This document shows, piece by piece, positions 53,575-63,460 of a stretch of DNA of 64,000 bases. The stretch is taken from the NCBI RefSeq assembly GCF_000214725.1, contig NC_015574.1, positions 1,872,001 to 1,936,000 of the forward strand, written 5' to 3'. The notes beneath the pieces are model-generated. The model was given only the letters and a program-made list of their open reading frames with translations, did not search any database and was not told the DNA's origin. The translations under genes and the position numbers were made by a program. The DNA is from Methanobacterium paludis. GTDB taxonomy: Archaea; Methanobacteriota; Methanobacteria; Methanobacteriales; Methanobacteriaceae. The stretch's first letter is position 1; each line of letters starts with the position of its first letter.

Positions 53575-55515
53575 ATGTCGAAGGACTTAGATACTCTACT
53601 TAGGGAAAAAAGGATATTCAAACCGTCATCTGATGTTGTAAAATCAAGTAACATCCATAAATGGATGGAAAAACACGAAATCAATGATTACGATGAACTG
53701 CTCCAAAAAGCATTGGACAACCCAGATTGGTTCTGGGATGAGCTTGCAGGGGAGCTTGAATGGTTTAAACAGTACAAAAAGACCAAAAAATGGAATCCTC
53801 CGTATGCAGAATGGTTTTTGGATGGTAAATTTAACATAGTTTACAATGCGCTGGATAAACATGCAAAAGGCCCTGAAAAGGACAAATTAGCTTATATATG
53901 GGAAGGAGAATCTGGAGAAGTTCGTGAATTAACTTATTTAGACCTTTACAGGGAAGTTAACAGATTTGCGAATGTTTTAAAGAAACTTGGAGTTCGTAAG
54001 GGGGACACTGTAAGCATTTACTTGCCCATGATACTTGAACTTCCAATCGCAATGCTTGCATGTGCAAAAATTGGGGCTGTTCACTCGGTGGTTTTCTCCG
54101 GTTTCTGGGCCAAGGCCTTCCAGGAACGGATAAACGATGCAAAATCCAAGGTTGCAATAACTGTAGATGGCTTCAGAAGAAGGGGGAAACTTATAGAGCT
54201 AAAAGAAAATGTGGACAACATCCTCGATAAAACCCCCACAATAGAAAAACTCATAGTTGTAAGACATGAAGGCCTCAATATCAACATGCAGGAAGGTAAG
54301 GACATCTGGTGGCATGAAGCCATTACTGAAATGGAGACAGAATGCAAAACAGAAGAAATGGATTCTGAAGACCCTTTATTTATTTTGTACACCTCAGGAA
54401 CCACAGGAAAACCCAAGGGGGTTGTACATGTCCACGGAGGATACGCAGTAGGTATTTACACAACTTTAAAATTTGTTTTTGACCTTAAAGAAGATGATGT
54501 ATGGTGGTGCGCAGCAGATATAGGCTGGGTAACAGGCCACAGCTACATAGTCTACGGCCCACTCCTTCTTGGTGTAACATCCATACTTTACGAGGGTACA
54601 CCAGATTATCCTGACCCTGGAAGGCTCTGGAAGATGATTGAAAACTATGGTGTGACTGTTTTCTACACAGCCCCCACAACCATAAGGATGTTCATGAAGT
54701 TCGGGGAGAAATGGCCGCAAAAATATAACCTGGATTCTTTAAGGCTTTTAGGAACTGTGGGAGAACCTATAAATCCAGAAGCATGGATATGGTACCATCA
54801 ACACATTGGGGGCGGTAGATGTCCTGTGATGGACACATGGTGGCAAACAGAGACTGGAATGCACATTATAACACCATTACCCATTTCGGAGCTTAAACCA
54901 GGCTCTGCTGTAAAGCCATTTCCAACTGTTGAAGCAGATGTTCTGGACGATGCAGGTAAATCCATCACTGGAGGTGGAGGACACCTTGTAATAAAATCTA
55001 CATGGCCTTCAATGTTTAGAACTCTTTACAAGGATCCTGAAAGGTACGTTGAATCATACTGGAGCAGATTCCCCAACATTTACCTCAGTGGAGACGTGGC
55101 ACGCAGAGATGATGAGGGCTACTTCTGGATTCAGGGTAGAGAAGACGACGTGCTGAACGTTGCGGGGCACAGAATAAGCACTGCCGAGGTTGAATCTGCC
55201 ATTGTAAGCCATAAATCCGTTGCAGAAGCTGCAGTAGTTGGTAAACCACATGATATTAAAGGTGAGGAAATTTGTGCCTTCGTTATACTTAAGGAAGGAT
55301 CCGGTTCTACAGAAGACTTTGAGGACATAATTAAATACCACGTAAGAAAAGAGATAGGCCCAATTGCAAGCCCAGCCCATGTGAAAATTGTTAAAGACCT
55401 GCCCAAAACACGTTCAGGTAAAATAATGCGAAGGGTGATAAAAGCTAAGGTAAAAGGAGAACCCGTAGGTGATACAAGCACGCTTGCAAATCCTGAAGCT
55501 GTAGAATATCTTTGA
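53575..55515 (+). CDS. acs: Acetyl-CoA synthetase (AMP-forming)
   Basis: Activates acetate for assimilation. 646 residues. Motifs: N-terminal [12 protein letters not shown]-loop-like [84 protein letters not shown] and the acetylatable Lys in [14 protein letters not shown] 53575 is chosen because AGAAGGAG precedes it; an open 14-residue extension has no ribosome site. Divergent from the acetolactate synthase-like gene. Confidence 0.96.
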   Translation: MSKDLDTLLREKRIFKPSSDVVKSSNIHKWMEKHEINDYDELLQKALDNPDWFWDELAGELEWFKQYKKTKKWNPPYAEWFLDGKFNIVYNALDKHAKGPEKDKLAYIWEGESGEVRELTYLDLYREVNRFANVLKKLGVRKGDTVSIYLPMILELPIAMLACAKIGAVHSVVFSGFWAKAFQERINDAKSKVAITVDGFRRRGKLIELKENVDNILDKTPTIEKLIVVRHEGLNINMQEGKDIWWHEAITEMETECKTEEMDSEDPLFILYTSGTTGKPKGVVHVHGGYAVGIYTTLKFVFDLKEDDVWWCAADIGWVTGHSYIVYGPLLLGVTSILYEGTPDYPDPGRLWKMIENYGVTVFYTAPTTIRMFMKFGEKWPQKYNLDSLRLLGTVGEPINPEAWIWYHQHIGGGRCPVMDTWWQTETGMHIITPLPISELKPGSAVKPFPTVEADVLDDAGKSITGGGGHLVIKSTWPSMFRTLYKDPERYVESYWSRFPNIYLSGDVARRDDEGYFWIQGREDDVLNVAGHRISTAEVESAIVSHKSVAEAAVVGKPHDIKGEEICAFVILKEGSGSTEDFEDIIKYHVRKEIGPIASPAHVKIVKDLPKTRSGKIMRRVIKAKVKGEPVGDTSTLANPEAVEYL

Positions 55516-55604
55516 AAAATAATGAAAAACAAGTGTATGATTAAAAGAGAAAAAAAATAAAGAAAAAGTAGAGAATAAAGCTAAAACTATTAAAATATAA
55601 AGAT

Positions 55605-56063
55605 TTAATCTTCTTCTTCCTGATAACTTCCGTTGTATTCCCCTGAACCTGTAACATGGAACACAACCGCCTGTGCTATCCTTTCACCCTGTTTTATGGT
55701 GTAGTCAAAGTTTCCGTAGTTGTGGATCATGAACTGCAAGGTTCCGTAAAATCCTGGATCCCCAACTGCAGTGTGGACAGATACAAATGAACGAAGAAGG
55801 GTTGAACGGGGCAGATAAAGCATTGAAAATCCCTTTGGAATTTTTATCTTACGATCGATACTTGCAAGATAAGCTGTTTTTGCTTTAAGTGTATAAATTG
55901 GTGGTTCGAGCTTTTCAAGTTCTGGAAGATTCTTCTCATTGTCAATGAGTGAACCCGGACCCACTTGCCTGAAAACTTCATCAAGTCTTAAATCGATTCC
56001 CGATGGTTGTACCAGCTCCTTAAAGTCTGGAAATAAATTTATAAGCTCTTTCTCTCCTAGCAT
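55605..56063 (-). CDS. dut: Deoxyuridine 5'-triphosphate nucleotidohydrolase (dUTPase)
   Basis: Hydrolyses dUTP to dUMP, keeping uracil out of DNA. 152 residues, the size of archaeal MJ1102-type dUTPases and shorter than dCTP deaminases. Motifs PSGIDLRLD, YLPRSTLLRSFVSVHTAVGDPGFYG and GERIAQAVVFHV, with the C-terminal GEYNGSYQ nucleotide lid. The dCTP-deaminase-specific RSS(T)xR is read here as PRSTLLR, consistent with dUTPase. AGGAGA precedes the ATG. Confidence 0.9.
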   Translation of the reverse strand: MLGEKELINLFPDFKELVQPSGIDLRLDEVFRQVGPGSLIDNEKNLPELEKLEPPIYTLKAKTAYLASIDRKIKIPKGFSMLYLPRSTLLRSFVSVHTAVGDPGFYGTLQFMIHNYGNFDYTIKQGERIAQAVVFHVTGSGEYNGSYQEEED

Positions 56064-56228
56064 AACTGGTCTCCTTTTGAATCCTTTGAAATTTGAAAAA
56101 TTTAGAAAATCTTTAGTGGTTTATCCTCTTCTTGTATAATTATTTAAATTTGACTGAAAAACAAGAATCGATCAAAATTTGAAATACACTGGAATAACCC
56201 TGGAATGACTTTGGATTTAAACCGGGAT

Positions 56229-56933
56229 CTACTGGAACTTCTTTAAAATAAGAGCAACCTCTTCATCATCTACATCGTACCAGTTATGGTAGGCTTCAGC
56301 CACTGCAAAACCCCATCCACCACGTACGTTGGCACAGTAAACCTCATCAACCATGGGGGCTACCTTTTCCAGTGCATCTAAGTGTGCTGTAGGCACAGCT
56401 ACAATTATCTTTCTTGCCCCTGCTTTTTTAAGAGCTTCCACAGCCACAAGCATTGTGAAACCCGATGCAATACCATCATCTACAAGAACTGCAGGGCGAT
56501 TTTTAAGATCAAGAAATAGTTTATTTTCCCTAAACTCCTTAAAACGTCTTTTAATCTTTAAAGATGCCTTTTCAGTGCCCTTTTTGATATCATCATCTGT
56601 AAGTCCCATTCTGGATATCATACCCTTATTCAACTGCACAGTTCCGTCGAAAGCCACAGCCCCGTAACCTGCTTCAGTGTTCCAGGGTAACGTGATTTTG
56701 CTTACAACAGCAACATCAAGATCCAGTTTTAACTTTTGCGCGATGGGGGCAGCAACAGGCACTCCTCCTGCAGGAATTCCAAATATAATGGCATCTGTTT
56801 CCTTATAAGATGCCAGCATTTGTGATAAAACCAGTCCAGCATGCTCACGGTCACGAAAGATCCCTATCTGATTTCTAAGTTCTGGAATATCAAATATATT
56901 ACCATTTAACTTATCCTCAAATTCACGAACCAT
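56229..56933 (-). CDS. Phosphoribosyltransferase family protein
   Basis: 234 residues. PRPP-binding loop VLVDDGIASGFTMLVAVEALKKAG near residue 150 and the pyrophosphate loop IPAGGVPVAAPIA are clear. Similar stand-alone PRTases often carry a C-terminal or N-terminal fusion to a hydrolase; here only the PRTase is present. Base specificity is unknown. I take ATG 56933 (MVREFEDK); an upstream in-frame ATG at 56945 and a longer frame to 56960 are less likely. Confidence 0.88.
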   Translation of the reverse strand: MVREFEDKLNGNIFDIPELRNQIGIFRDREHAGLVLSQMLASYKETDAIIFGIPAGGVPVAAPIAQKLKLDLDVAVVSKITLPWNTEAGYGAVAFDGTVQLNKGMISRMGLTDDDIKKGTEKASLKIKRRFKEFRENKLFLDLKNRPAVLVDDGIASGFTMLVAVEALKKAGARKIIVAVPTAHLDALEKVAPMVDEVYCANVRGGWGFAVAEAYHNWYDVDDEEVALILKKFQ

Positions 56934-57106
56934 AAATAACCCCATTTTATATTTTATCAATCGTCTTATTTATTTTTTGACAAAAAATCATACACTGACC
57001 ATTTATTTGATCCTATTTTTGGAGAACCCATTTTTTGGACATTCTTACATTTTAAGTATTATGAGTACACAAAAAATAATGTATAAAAGATAATGGAGAT
57101 AGAAGG

Positions 57107-57787
57107 TTGAAAAAAGTTAAAGAGCACTTTGAAGAAGAAGCAGAGGAATTTGATAGAACAATATTACAATTAATACCATTTTATAACGATATGATCGATA
57201 CTTTGGTTGCTACAATTCCATTTGAGAATTCAAACCCTATTAAAGTCCTTGATCTTGGATGTGGAACAGGTAACATTTCAAAAGCTGTTAAAAATAGATT
57301 TCCAAATGCTAAAATAACTTGCTTGGACCTTGCAGAGAAAATGATAAAAATGGCCCAGTTCAAACTCTCAAATTACAATGACATCAAATATCATGCAGCG
57401 GATTTCTCCAAATTTGAGTTTGATGATGGCTACGATGCTGTTGTATCATCACTGGCCCTTCACCACATACCGCAGGATGAAGAAAAGGAAAAATTTTACG
57501 GTAAAATATTCGCAGCCCTGAAAGATGGAGGGGTGTTCTACAATGCGGATACAGTTAAAGGCTCAAACAAATATTTAGATGAACTTTACGACGAAAAATG
57601 GACCGAGTATATGCTAAAGAATATTCCTAAAGAAGAAGTAGAGGAAAAATGGCTCCAAAAACATGATGAAGAAGATTTTCCTTCTCGTATGATTGACCAT
57701 GTGGACTGGCTGCGTGGCGCTGGTTTTAAGGATGTTGATGTGATCTGGAAGTTCTATGGGTTTGCTGTTTTTGGTGGTTTCAGATAA
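57107..57787 (+). CDS. Class I SAM-dependent methyltransferase
   Basis: 226 residues. SAM-binding motif VLDLGCGTGNISKAV near residue 47, acidic loop CLDLAEKMIK, motif II/III VVSSLALHHIPQDEEK. N-terminal helix (EHFEEEAEEFDRTILQLIPFYNDM) typical of UbiE-like small-molecule methyltransferases. Substrate unknown. TTG start after GGAGATAGAAGG. Confidence 0.9.
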   Translation: MKKVKEHFEEEAEEFDRTILQLIPFYNDMIDTLVATIPFENSNPIKVLDLGCGTGNISKAVKNRFPNAKITCLDLAEKMIKMAQFKLSNYNDIKYHAADFSKFEFDDGYDAVVSSLALHHIPQDEEKEKFYGKIFAALKDGGVFYNADTVKGSNKYLDELYDEKWTEYMLKNIPKEEVEEKWLQKHDEEDFPSRMIDHVDWLRGAGFKDVDVIWKFYGFAVFGGFR

Positions 57788-58092
57788 ATTAAAAAGAAAT
57801 AAAGATACTTGCCTTAATCCTTAAATTTTTTAAATCATTCTTCTTAATACTTTTTTTATCGAAAAAAAATCAGAAATCTATGAAAAGTTATAAAAATAGT
57901 TTATAAAATTTGATAAATGAGTAAATTTAATAATTAAAGGTTTTTAGCATTATAAAGAAGGTTAGTAATTTAAAGAAAAGAAATTCCAATAGAATTGGAA
58001 AGTAAAGAAATATTCAATTATAAAAAAGAATATGAAGCTCAACATAAAATAAGATATAAAAATACCTCAATTATAAAAGAGGATATGAAATT
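57788..58092. other. Intergenic between convergent genes
   Basis: About 305 bases of AT-rich sequence, presumably terminators of both genes. GAATT/AATTC words recur and short AATTGGAAAG repeats occur near 57990, but nothing I can name. Confidence 0.35.
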
Positions 58093-59382
58093 TCATTCCC
58101 CAAATATCTGGTCAACCATCCATTCAGGTTTGAATTCCATTATATCTTCATAAGCTTGACCAACACCTAAAAAGAGTATCGGTTTCTGTATAATGTAACC
58201 AATTGAAAGTGCTGCACCACCTCGGGCATCAGCATCAGCTTTGGTGAGTATGATTCCATCAACACCCACTGCTTCATCGAATTTACGGGCCTGTTCAACT
58301 GCGTCATTTCCTGTTAACGCATCACCAACATAAATAATCAATTCTGGACTTACTACACGTTTTATTTTCTTCATTTCATCCATAAGGTTGATGTTTGTCT
58401 GCATTCTGCCTGCTGTGTCGATCAGCACCATGTCTTTGCCCTTGGCCTTGGCATGGGCCACTGCATCGTAGGCAACAGCTGCGGGGTCGGCGCCTTTCTG
58501 GTGTTTTATGATCTTAACACCGATCTTATCGGCGTGGTGGGTTATTTGCTCGATTGCTCCTGCTCTGAATGTATCAGAAGCTGCAATAACCGGTTCGTAA
58601 CCTTTCTCTATAAAATAAGTGGCTACTTTTGCTATTGTGGTTGTTTTTCCAGTGCCGTTGATTCCCACAAACATTAACTTGAGTGGTTCACCATTTTTAC
58701 GGCTTTCATCAAGCATTTCTGTTATGTCTTTATTATCAACATCTAAAATTTCAGATATGGCTTTTTTAAGGGCTTCTCTTGTGAAATCTGCTACATCACT
58801 TCTTCTTTTAATTTTACGGCCCACAAGGTCTTCCTTAACAGAGTTTATTATCTTCTCTGCAACTTCCATTGCCACATCACCCTCAAGGAGGGACATTTCC
58901 AATTCAAATAATATGTCGTCAATGTCCTTTTCAGATATGGTTTTTTTAGTTACAAAGGATAAAATGCCCTCTTTTTCTAATTCTTCTGTTTCAGGAACTG
59001 GTTCAACTTGACCTTCCAAACTACCTTCAACTTCAAGTTGTTGCGAAACTTCAGGTTGTTTAACTTCTATATCCTGCGTTGAACCCTCTTGATCTTCCTT
59101 CTTTTTACCCCTTAAAAATCCCATAAATCCGGATTTTTTAGAGATTTCTTCAGCAGAGGTAGATGTTTCTTCAGCCTCTTCAACTTCTGAATCATATTTT
59201 ACTGGCTTTTCCATCGACTCTGTTACTGCCTTATCTACTGAAGATGATTCAGATGTTTCAATTTTGGATCCATCCATCTTAACTTCTTCAGTTTCTTCAG
59301 GAGTTTTTCCTTCTTCATCTGAAAACTTGTCAGAGATCTTGCCTACGGTACCTGTAAACTTTTTTTTAAGAGATTCAAACAA
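58093..59382 (-). CDS. ftsY: Signal recognition particle receptor FtsY
   Basis: SRP receptor GTPase for co-translational membrane targeting. 429 residues from TTG 59382 (LFESLKKKF read as Met). Residues 1-125 are a long acidic Glu/Ser-rich A domain; then the NG domain with GINGTGKTTTIAKVA (G1), DTFRAGAIEQ, DTAGRMQTN (G3), TKADADARGG (G4/G5). A longer frame to 59463 overlaps the pfdA stop and lacks a ribosome site. Last gene of the ribosomal operon. Confidence 0.95.
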   Translation of the reverse strand: MFESLKKKFTGTVGKISDKFSDEEGKTPEETEEVKMDGSKIETSESSSVDKAVTESMEKPVKYDSEVEEAEETSTSAEEISKKSGFMGFLRGKKKEDQEGSTQDIEVKQPEVSQQLEVEGSLEGQVEPVPETEELEKEGILSFVTKKTISEKDIDDILFELEMSLLEGDVAMEVAEKIINSVKEDLVGRKIKRRSDVADFTREALKKAISEILDVDNKDITEMLDESRKNGEPLKLMFVGINGTGKTTTIAKVATYFIEKGYEPVIAASDTFRAGAIEQITHHADKIGVKIIKHQKGADPAAVAYDAVAHAKAKGKDMVLIDTAGRMQTNINLMDEMKKIKRVVSPELIIYVGDALTGNDAVEQARKFDEAVGVDGIILTKADADARGGAALSIGYIIQKPILFLGVGQAYEDIMEFKPEWMVDQIFGE

Positions 59383-59440
59383 GTGATGTTCACGCCCCTT
59401 TTTGCCTAAAAATTTAATAAAAATTAATAAAAAAAAGTAG

Positions 59441-59869
59441 TTATTGGCTTTCGCCCGCTTCAACTTTTTGAAGGAGTGCCTCTGCTTCCGGACTCTTTTT
59501 CACTATGAAATCTGTGATTTTTTGAAGGTTGTCAGTCATATTTTTCATTACACCCTCAAGTTCCTTCTTCTGCTCGGCTATACTCTCTTCTGCATCACCA
59601 ATTTTCTTTTTAGCAGCTATCCCTGCTCCAAAACCAACTATGACTTCGTCTGTGTTTTTGAGTTCTGTGATTAAAAAGGATCCTGCACCTATTGGAACCA
59701 ATGTTTCTGCATTGTCCTTTCCTTTAATGGCTGCTAAAGTTTCCTCTGCTATGGTGAGTTCTGTTATTGTAACATTTAAACCTTCCATCTGTTGTTGCAG
59801 AACTTCAGCCTGCTGTTGGTATGCGTTAAGCTGATTGACCAACTGCTCAAGCTTTTTTCTATCTTCCAT
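59441..59869 (-). CDS. pfdA: Prefoldin subunit alpha
   Basis: Hexameric prefoldin jellyfish chaperone that passes non-native proteins to the thermosome. 142 residues: two long coiled-coil helices (MEDRKKLEQLVNQLNAYQQQ to AIKG, then EESIAEQKKELEGVMKNM to the end) joined by a beta hairpin with VPIGAGSFLITELKN. ATG 59869 follows GGTGATCC, a near-perfect match to the 16S tail, four bases after the L18a stop. Confidence 0.95.
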   Translation of the reverse strand: MEDRKKLEQLVNQLNAYQQQAEVLQQQMEGLNVTITELTIAEETLAAIKGKDNAETLVPIGAGSFLITELKNTDEVIVGFGAGIAAKKKIGDAEESIAEQKKELEGVMKNMTDNLQKITDFIVKKSPEAEALLQKVEAGESQ

Positions 59870-59873
59870 TGGA

Positions 59874-60104
59874 TCACCCATTGGATAAGGCTTTGATTAA
59901 AGGATCAATAGCTTCTTCTTCAGAGATTTCAGTAATTTCCTCTATGAATACTTTGTTCCTGCTTATCCTGTGTTTGCTTCCAAATTCTGAATATATTCTT
60001 TCATGTATGTCATCTTCACTTGCGGATTTTAACTCCTTTGTGAAGGGTTTAAGGCTTTTGCCCATCATAAATTTACCTTGAACTCTAAATATTTTCGTCT
60101 TCAT
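59874..60104 (-). CDS. rpl18a: Large ribosomal subunit protein eL20/L18a (LX)
   Basis: Archaeal/eukaryotic-type ribosomal protein, 76 residues starting MKTKIFRVQGKFMMGKSLKPFTKE and containing GSKHRISRNKVFIEEI. Its ATG overlaps the stop of eif6 by ATGA. Standard place in the archaeal L31e-eIF6-L18a-prefoldin cluster. Confidence 0.95.
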   Translation of the reverse strand: MKTKIFRVQGKFMMGKSLKPFTKELKSASEDDIHERIYSEFGSKHRISRNKVFIEEITEISEEEAIDPLIKALSNG

Positions 60105-60775
60105 AAATATCCCTCAAGAAAACCGAATGCTTCTTCTACTCTTGCAAGTTCAGGACCCGTTGTATTTAGCCCAACAATAACACCGTTTGAATTGGCAGCT
60201 GTACATGCTCCCACAAGCATTGTACCGTTATTAACGGTTCCAACATCTGCAGGGACTTTAAGCAAATTTTCAACAAGTTCTAGCTCTTCTTGACTTGCAG
60301 ATGGATGTACCAATATTCCTTTGTTTGTAGCGGCTGCAACTGATCCTGTGATCTTGAATTGTGCTATGGTTCCTCTTTGAACTTCAACATCTAAAACATG
60401 AGAAATTAATTCAATGGATTTGTTAGATAATAAAGGGTTTACCAATGCTCCAAAGTCGTTAGCAAGAATTATGTTACCAACTGCTGTGAGCTTGTCCGGT
60501 ATCCTTTCAACCTCGAGTCCTGACTCTTTAATCGCATTTATTTCACTGTCAAATGCGTATTTTGAAACTACAAACCCATTTGAATTACCGCATGCCAGTG
60601 CCCCTGTGAGATTACTCCCACTTAGAGGGGTTTTAATAACAGAAACACCCAGGCATTCCTCTATTAATCCCACCATTGCGTCTTGAACGTTTGGTGGGAC
60701 TATTGCGGTTTTTTCTGTAACAGCTATTGAAACGCCGAGGTTTGGGCTGCCGCCCATGTTGATTCTTCTTATCAT
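60101..60775 (-). CDS. eif6: Translation initiation factor aIF6
   Basis: Anti-association factor that binds the large subunit and blocks premature joining. 224 residues, pentein fold with five pseudo-repeats (MIRRINMGGSPNLGVSIA, LACGNSNGFVVSKYA, ILANDFGALVNP, AATNKGILVHP, AANSNGVIVG). ATG 60775 is chosen because GGTGTGC is just before it. Confidence 0.96.
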   Translation of the reverse strand: MIRRINMGGSPNLGVSIAVTEKTAIVPPNVQDAMVGLIEECLGVSVIKTPLSGSNLTGALACGNSNGFVVSKYAFDSEINAIKESGLEVERIPDKLTAVGNIILANDFGALVNPLLSNKSIELISHVLDVEVQRGTIAQFKITGSVAAATNKGILVHPSASQEELELVENLLKVPADVGTVNNGTMLVGACTAANSNGVIVGLNTTGPELARVEEAFGFLEGYL

Positions 60776-60783
60776 AAGCACAC

Positions 60784-61029
60784 CTATTCAGCTAGGGTGA
60801 CTGATACAGAACCATCCTCATCTTTTATTGCTTTTACCTTTATTTTTGGAGGTATTTTCTGGATCCCCCTTTCCCATATCTTTTCGTTAACAGAGGAATC
60901 TAATTTAACATCATCAGATTTCATATGTTTTTGTAGGAATTCTCTGACATAACGAGCTGCTCTTGGAGATCTTTTGGTCCTTGGCACCCTTTTAACATCC
61001 CTTAATGGGATAACATAGATTCTTTCCAT
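60784..61029 (-). CDS. rpl31e: Large ribosomal subunit protein eL31
   Basis: 81 residues, short archaeal L31e: [54 protein letters not shown] is eight bases before the ATG. It lies between L39e and eIF6 as in most archaea. Confidence 0.96.
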   Translation of the reverse strand: MERIYVIPLRDVKRVPRTKRSPRAARYVREFLQKHMKSDDVKLDSSVNEKIWERGIQKIPPKIKVKAIKDEDGSVSVTLAE

Positions 61030-61044
61030 CTATAATCCTCCTAC

Positions 61045-61200
61045 TTATGGTTTAATTTTATTTCTTCTCCACTGTCTCATCTTTGGATGAACTCTTACTT
61101 TTCTTGATGTTTTAAGCATTACCCAGAGAGGAACGCGTCTATTTTGTTTACCTGCTTTTGCAAGTCTTAATTTTTTGGCTAATGGTTTATGTCTACTCAT
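61045..61200 (-). CDS. rpl39e: Large ribosomal subunit protein eL39
   Basis: 51-residue protein reading [20 protein letters not shown] then [20 protein letters not shown] and [11 protein letters not shown], unmistakable L39e. It lines the nascent-peptide exit tunnel. Its ATG at 61200 overlaps the 3' end of the PP-loop gene by eight bases. Short and very basic, so easily missed by gene finders. Confidence 0.97.
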   Translation of the reverse strand: MSRHKPLAKKLRLAKAGKQNRRVPLWVMLKTSRKVRVHPKMRQWRRNKIKP

Positions 61201-61789
61201 TTTCTTCCCATCCTATTACTCTTGATTGCACATGTTCCGGGAATATGTTTAAAGAAGTTTCTTCTCCTTCAATTTCCCCAATCATATACCTTATTTCAAT
61301 TTCATAATCAGAATTATTTTCCATGTTAGTTAACTCTTTTTTCACGGCAAAAAGATTCTTTGAAAGATTATTTACCGTTTTATGGCCGAAGCCTGCAAGA
61401 GTCAAATACTGGACATTATTTCTATCTTCAAAGCTTTGTATCTCGTTGATATTAAGTTTTGGAATCCTATCATCACGTCTTGTACCGTCTGCAACAACTT
61501 TGTACTTCTGGGATGCAATTTCAAGGGCATGCTTATGGATCTGGTTTATTCCATTATTGGGAAACCCATCTTTAAGTATCGTGTCAACAGCATCTTCGAG
61601 TATTGTTTTATCCGCTTTAAGAACATGATGTTTAAAACCTAGATTTAAAGCAGATTCTTCCGCTGCTTTCCATGAAGGAAATGCATCGAAGTTCACTGTT
61701 ACAAGTTCAACTTCATATCCTAATCTCTGAAGGATTACAGCCATTAAAGAACTGTCTTTTCCTCCACTGTAGAGTACACATGCATTCAT
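61193..61789 (-). CDS. PP-loop ATPase (COG2117-like)
   Basis: 198 residues with the N-type ATP pyrophosphatase motif [19 protein letters not shown] at the N terminus and [14 protein letters not shown] later, as in thiolation and amidation enzymes of RNA or diphthamide-like modification. No Cys pairs of a ThiI/TtcA type are visible. Family role is unproven; constant location inside the ribosomal operon suggests a translation-related modification. ATG overlaps the PDCD5 stop (ATGA). Confidence 0.88.
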   Translation of the reverse strand: MNACVLYSGGKDSSLMAVILQRLGYEVELVTVNFDAFPSWKAAEESALNLGFKHHVLKADKTILEDAVDTILKDGFPNNGINQIHKHALEIASQKYKVVADGTRRDDRIPKLNINEIQSFEDRNNVQYLTLAGFGHKTVNNLSKNLFAVKKELTNMENNSDYEIEIRYMIGEIEGEETSLNIFPEHVQSRVIGWEENE

Positions 61790-62121
61790 TTTCTTGTGAT
61801 CTTCATCTCTCTTTTCTGACCAACGAGTTTTTTAAGAAGTACCTTGAGCTGATCATCAGTTATTTTGGATTTTATACGCCCCATCTGCGCAAGCTGAATA
61901 AGTTGAAGTTCTACTTGATCAACAAACTCAGGTTTTGTGAGCCTTAAGTTTGCAAGTCTGCCTCTTGCTTCAGGTGTCAATATTTGCACCATAACTTGCC
62001 TTTTTTGGGCTTCAACTTCCATGCGCATCTGCTCTTGGGATTCAGCCTGACCAGCCTGCTGTGAAGCCTGCTGCTGCAATTGCTGCATCCTTTTACGCCT
62101 TAGTTCCTCGATGTCGCTCAT
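61786..62121 (-). CDS. PDCD5-family DNA-binding protein
   Basis: 111 residues: N-terminal Gln-rich disordered region with coiled-coil ([16 protein letters not shown]), then a three-helix bundle ([39 protein letters not shown]...). Typical archaeal homolog of human PDCD5/TFAR19, of unclear function. GAGG precedes the ATG. Confidence 0.93.
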   Translation of the reverse strand: MSDIEELRRKRMQQLQQQASQQAGQAESQEQMRMEVEAQKRQVMVQILTPEARGRLANLRLTKPEFVDQVELQLIQLAQMGRIKSKITDDQLKVLLKKLVGQKREMKITRK

Positions 62122-62151
62122 CTAAAGCCTCCAATTAATTAATAACTTTAT

Positions 62152-62592
62152 TTAGTATTTTGCAAGTTCTGGAATGTCTTTTTTAATGGTATAAGATGCT
62201 TTATCCAGGAATGACTTCCCTGCTGGGCTTGCAACCCTTCCTTCATCCCCTACTTTAGCTACGAATCCTGCGTCTTCAAGCTGTTTTAAAGCTACCCTTA
62301 TTATGGAGCCACTTCCTTTCTTGAATTTCTCAGGACTAGTTCCTCTGTCTTTTTTACCACCGTAGTAGGTTTTAAGACTGTTTATTCCAACAGGACCATC
62401 CATATAAACTCTTCTGAGGATGGATGCGCATCTAACATACCACCATTCTGGGTTTTCTGGTCTTCTCTCTTTATGGACACCTGTTTTAACAAATGGAACC
62501 CATTCTGGCGGATTTATTTTCTTATTTTCAGTTAACTCCTTTGCAACTTCACTTATTAGTGAATCTGCTGGTACGTCGTAAATTGTGGTCAT
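62152..62592 (-). CDS. rps19e: Small ribosomal subunit protein eS19
   Basis: 146 residues: [56 protein letters not shown] and a winged-helix C terminus. The protein is required for small-subunit maturation in eukaryotes. AGGAGG is present before the ATG. Confidence 0.96.
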   Translation of the reverse strand: MTTIYDVPADSLISEVAKELTENKKINPPEWVPFVKTGVHKERRPENPEWWYVRCASILRRVYMDGPVGINSLKTYYGGKKDRGTSPEKFKKGSGSIIRVALKQLEDAGFVAKVGDEGRVASPAGKSFLDKASYTIKKDIPELAKY

Positions 62593-62606
62593 ATTTAGCC
62601 TCCTAA

Positions 62607-62867
62607 TTACCTCTTTCTTTTGAATATTACAGCAACATTACCTCTAAAATCAATAAGCTTAGAATTTGATTTTTCAATTATCTCTTTAATAAAGTTTTGT
62701 TTCTCTTCTGATATACCTTTTGAAAATCTGAGTTTGATAACTTCATTATCTTTAAGTTGCCTTTTTATTTCGTCTAAGATACTGTCATTTATTCCTGACT
62801 TTCCAATGTTTATGGTGATTGTTGAAAGTGATCTATTCATTAATTCCTTCTTTGGAGGTGTATTCAA
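62607..62867 (-). CDS. YhbY/CRM-domain RNA-binding protein
   Basis: 86 residues with the CRM (YhbY) fold: [51 protein letters not shown]. Such proteins bind pre-ribosomal RNA. TTG start at 62867 after GGAGGAGG, overlapping the 3' end of the RNase P gene by 35 bases. Confidence 0.9.
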   Translation of the reverse strand: MNTPPKKELMNRSLSTITINIGKSGINDSILDEIKRQLKDNEVIKLRFSKGISEEKQNFIKEIIEKSNSKLIDFRGNVAVIFKRKR

Positions 62868-63201
62868 TTTTCCTCCTCCTTCTCTCTTTTTTCTCAGTTA
62901 TATATGGTATTCTAGTTATATTTCCGCATTCTGCGCATTTAATGGCAACACTTGAATCAGATAATCTTACAGTACAATTCGAACCTGGTTTAAGGAATTT
63001 TTGGCAGTTCCTGCAGAACCTTCTCTTCCAGACTCGCGGCATTTTTATGTTGTACTTTTTTGCAATGTTCTGAGCCATCTGAGCGTAGCGGTGAGACCTT
63101 TCAGGATGTTCGGAAAACTCTTCATCCGCATTCTTAAAAAGGATGTCTATCCGCTCTTCAGCTATTTTTATCATCCATTTTGGTCTTCTTCCCCTTCTCA
63201 A
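62833..63201 (-). CDS. rnp4: Ribonuclease P protein component 4 (Rpp21)
   Basis: 122 residues. Zinc site from [16 protein letters not shown] and [12 protein letters not shown] (four cysteines), N-terminal helices ([16 protein letters not shown]), basic tail. Archaeal RNase P subunit paired with Rpp29 in 5' tRNA processing. TTG start after GAGGTT. First gene of the ribosomal operon in the window. Confidence 0.93.
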   Translation of the reverse strand: MRRGRRPKWMIKIAEERIDILFKNADEEFSEHPERSHRYAQMAQNIAKKYNIKMPRVWKRRFCRNCQKFLKPGSNCTVRLSDSSVAIKCAECGNITRIPYITEKKERRRRKIEYTSKEGINE

Positions 63202-63460
63202 AGTTTAACCTCATCATTGCAACTATTAAATAAATACAGAAATACAAATCTTAAGTTCCAAGGGGTTGAATTTTACCTGAATGTTATTTGAAGACTTTCA
63301 TTCATTAAATTCTAATACAATGTACTTAAGAATAATATTATAGTTTATTTACTTCTCCATTTAAAAAGCTTTCCTTATAAGATTTAGATCAAATTTCAAA
63401 CCACAACAAGGTATATCTCTCGTAAAGCACAAAACGCGTTCAAGTTTTTGGAATGTAAAA
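63202..63460. other. Intergenic between two leftward genes
   Basis: About 260 bases, presumably with the promoter of the ribosomal operon; no clear TATA box beyond TTATATTATT-like A/T runs near 63335-63345 (minus-strand). No ORF. Confidence 0.35.
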
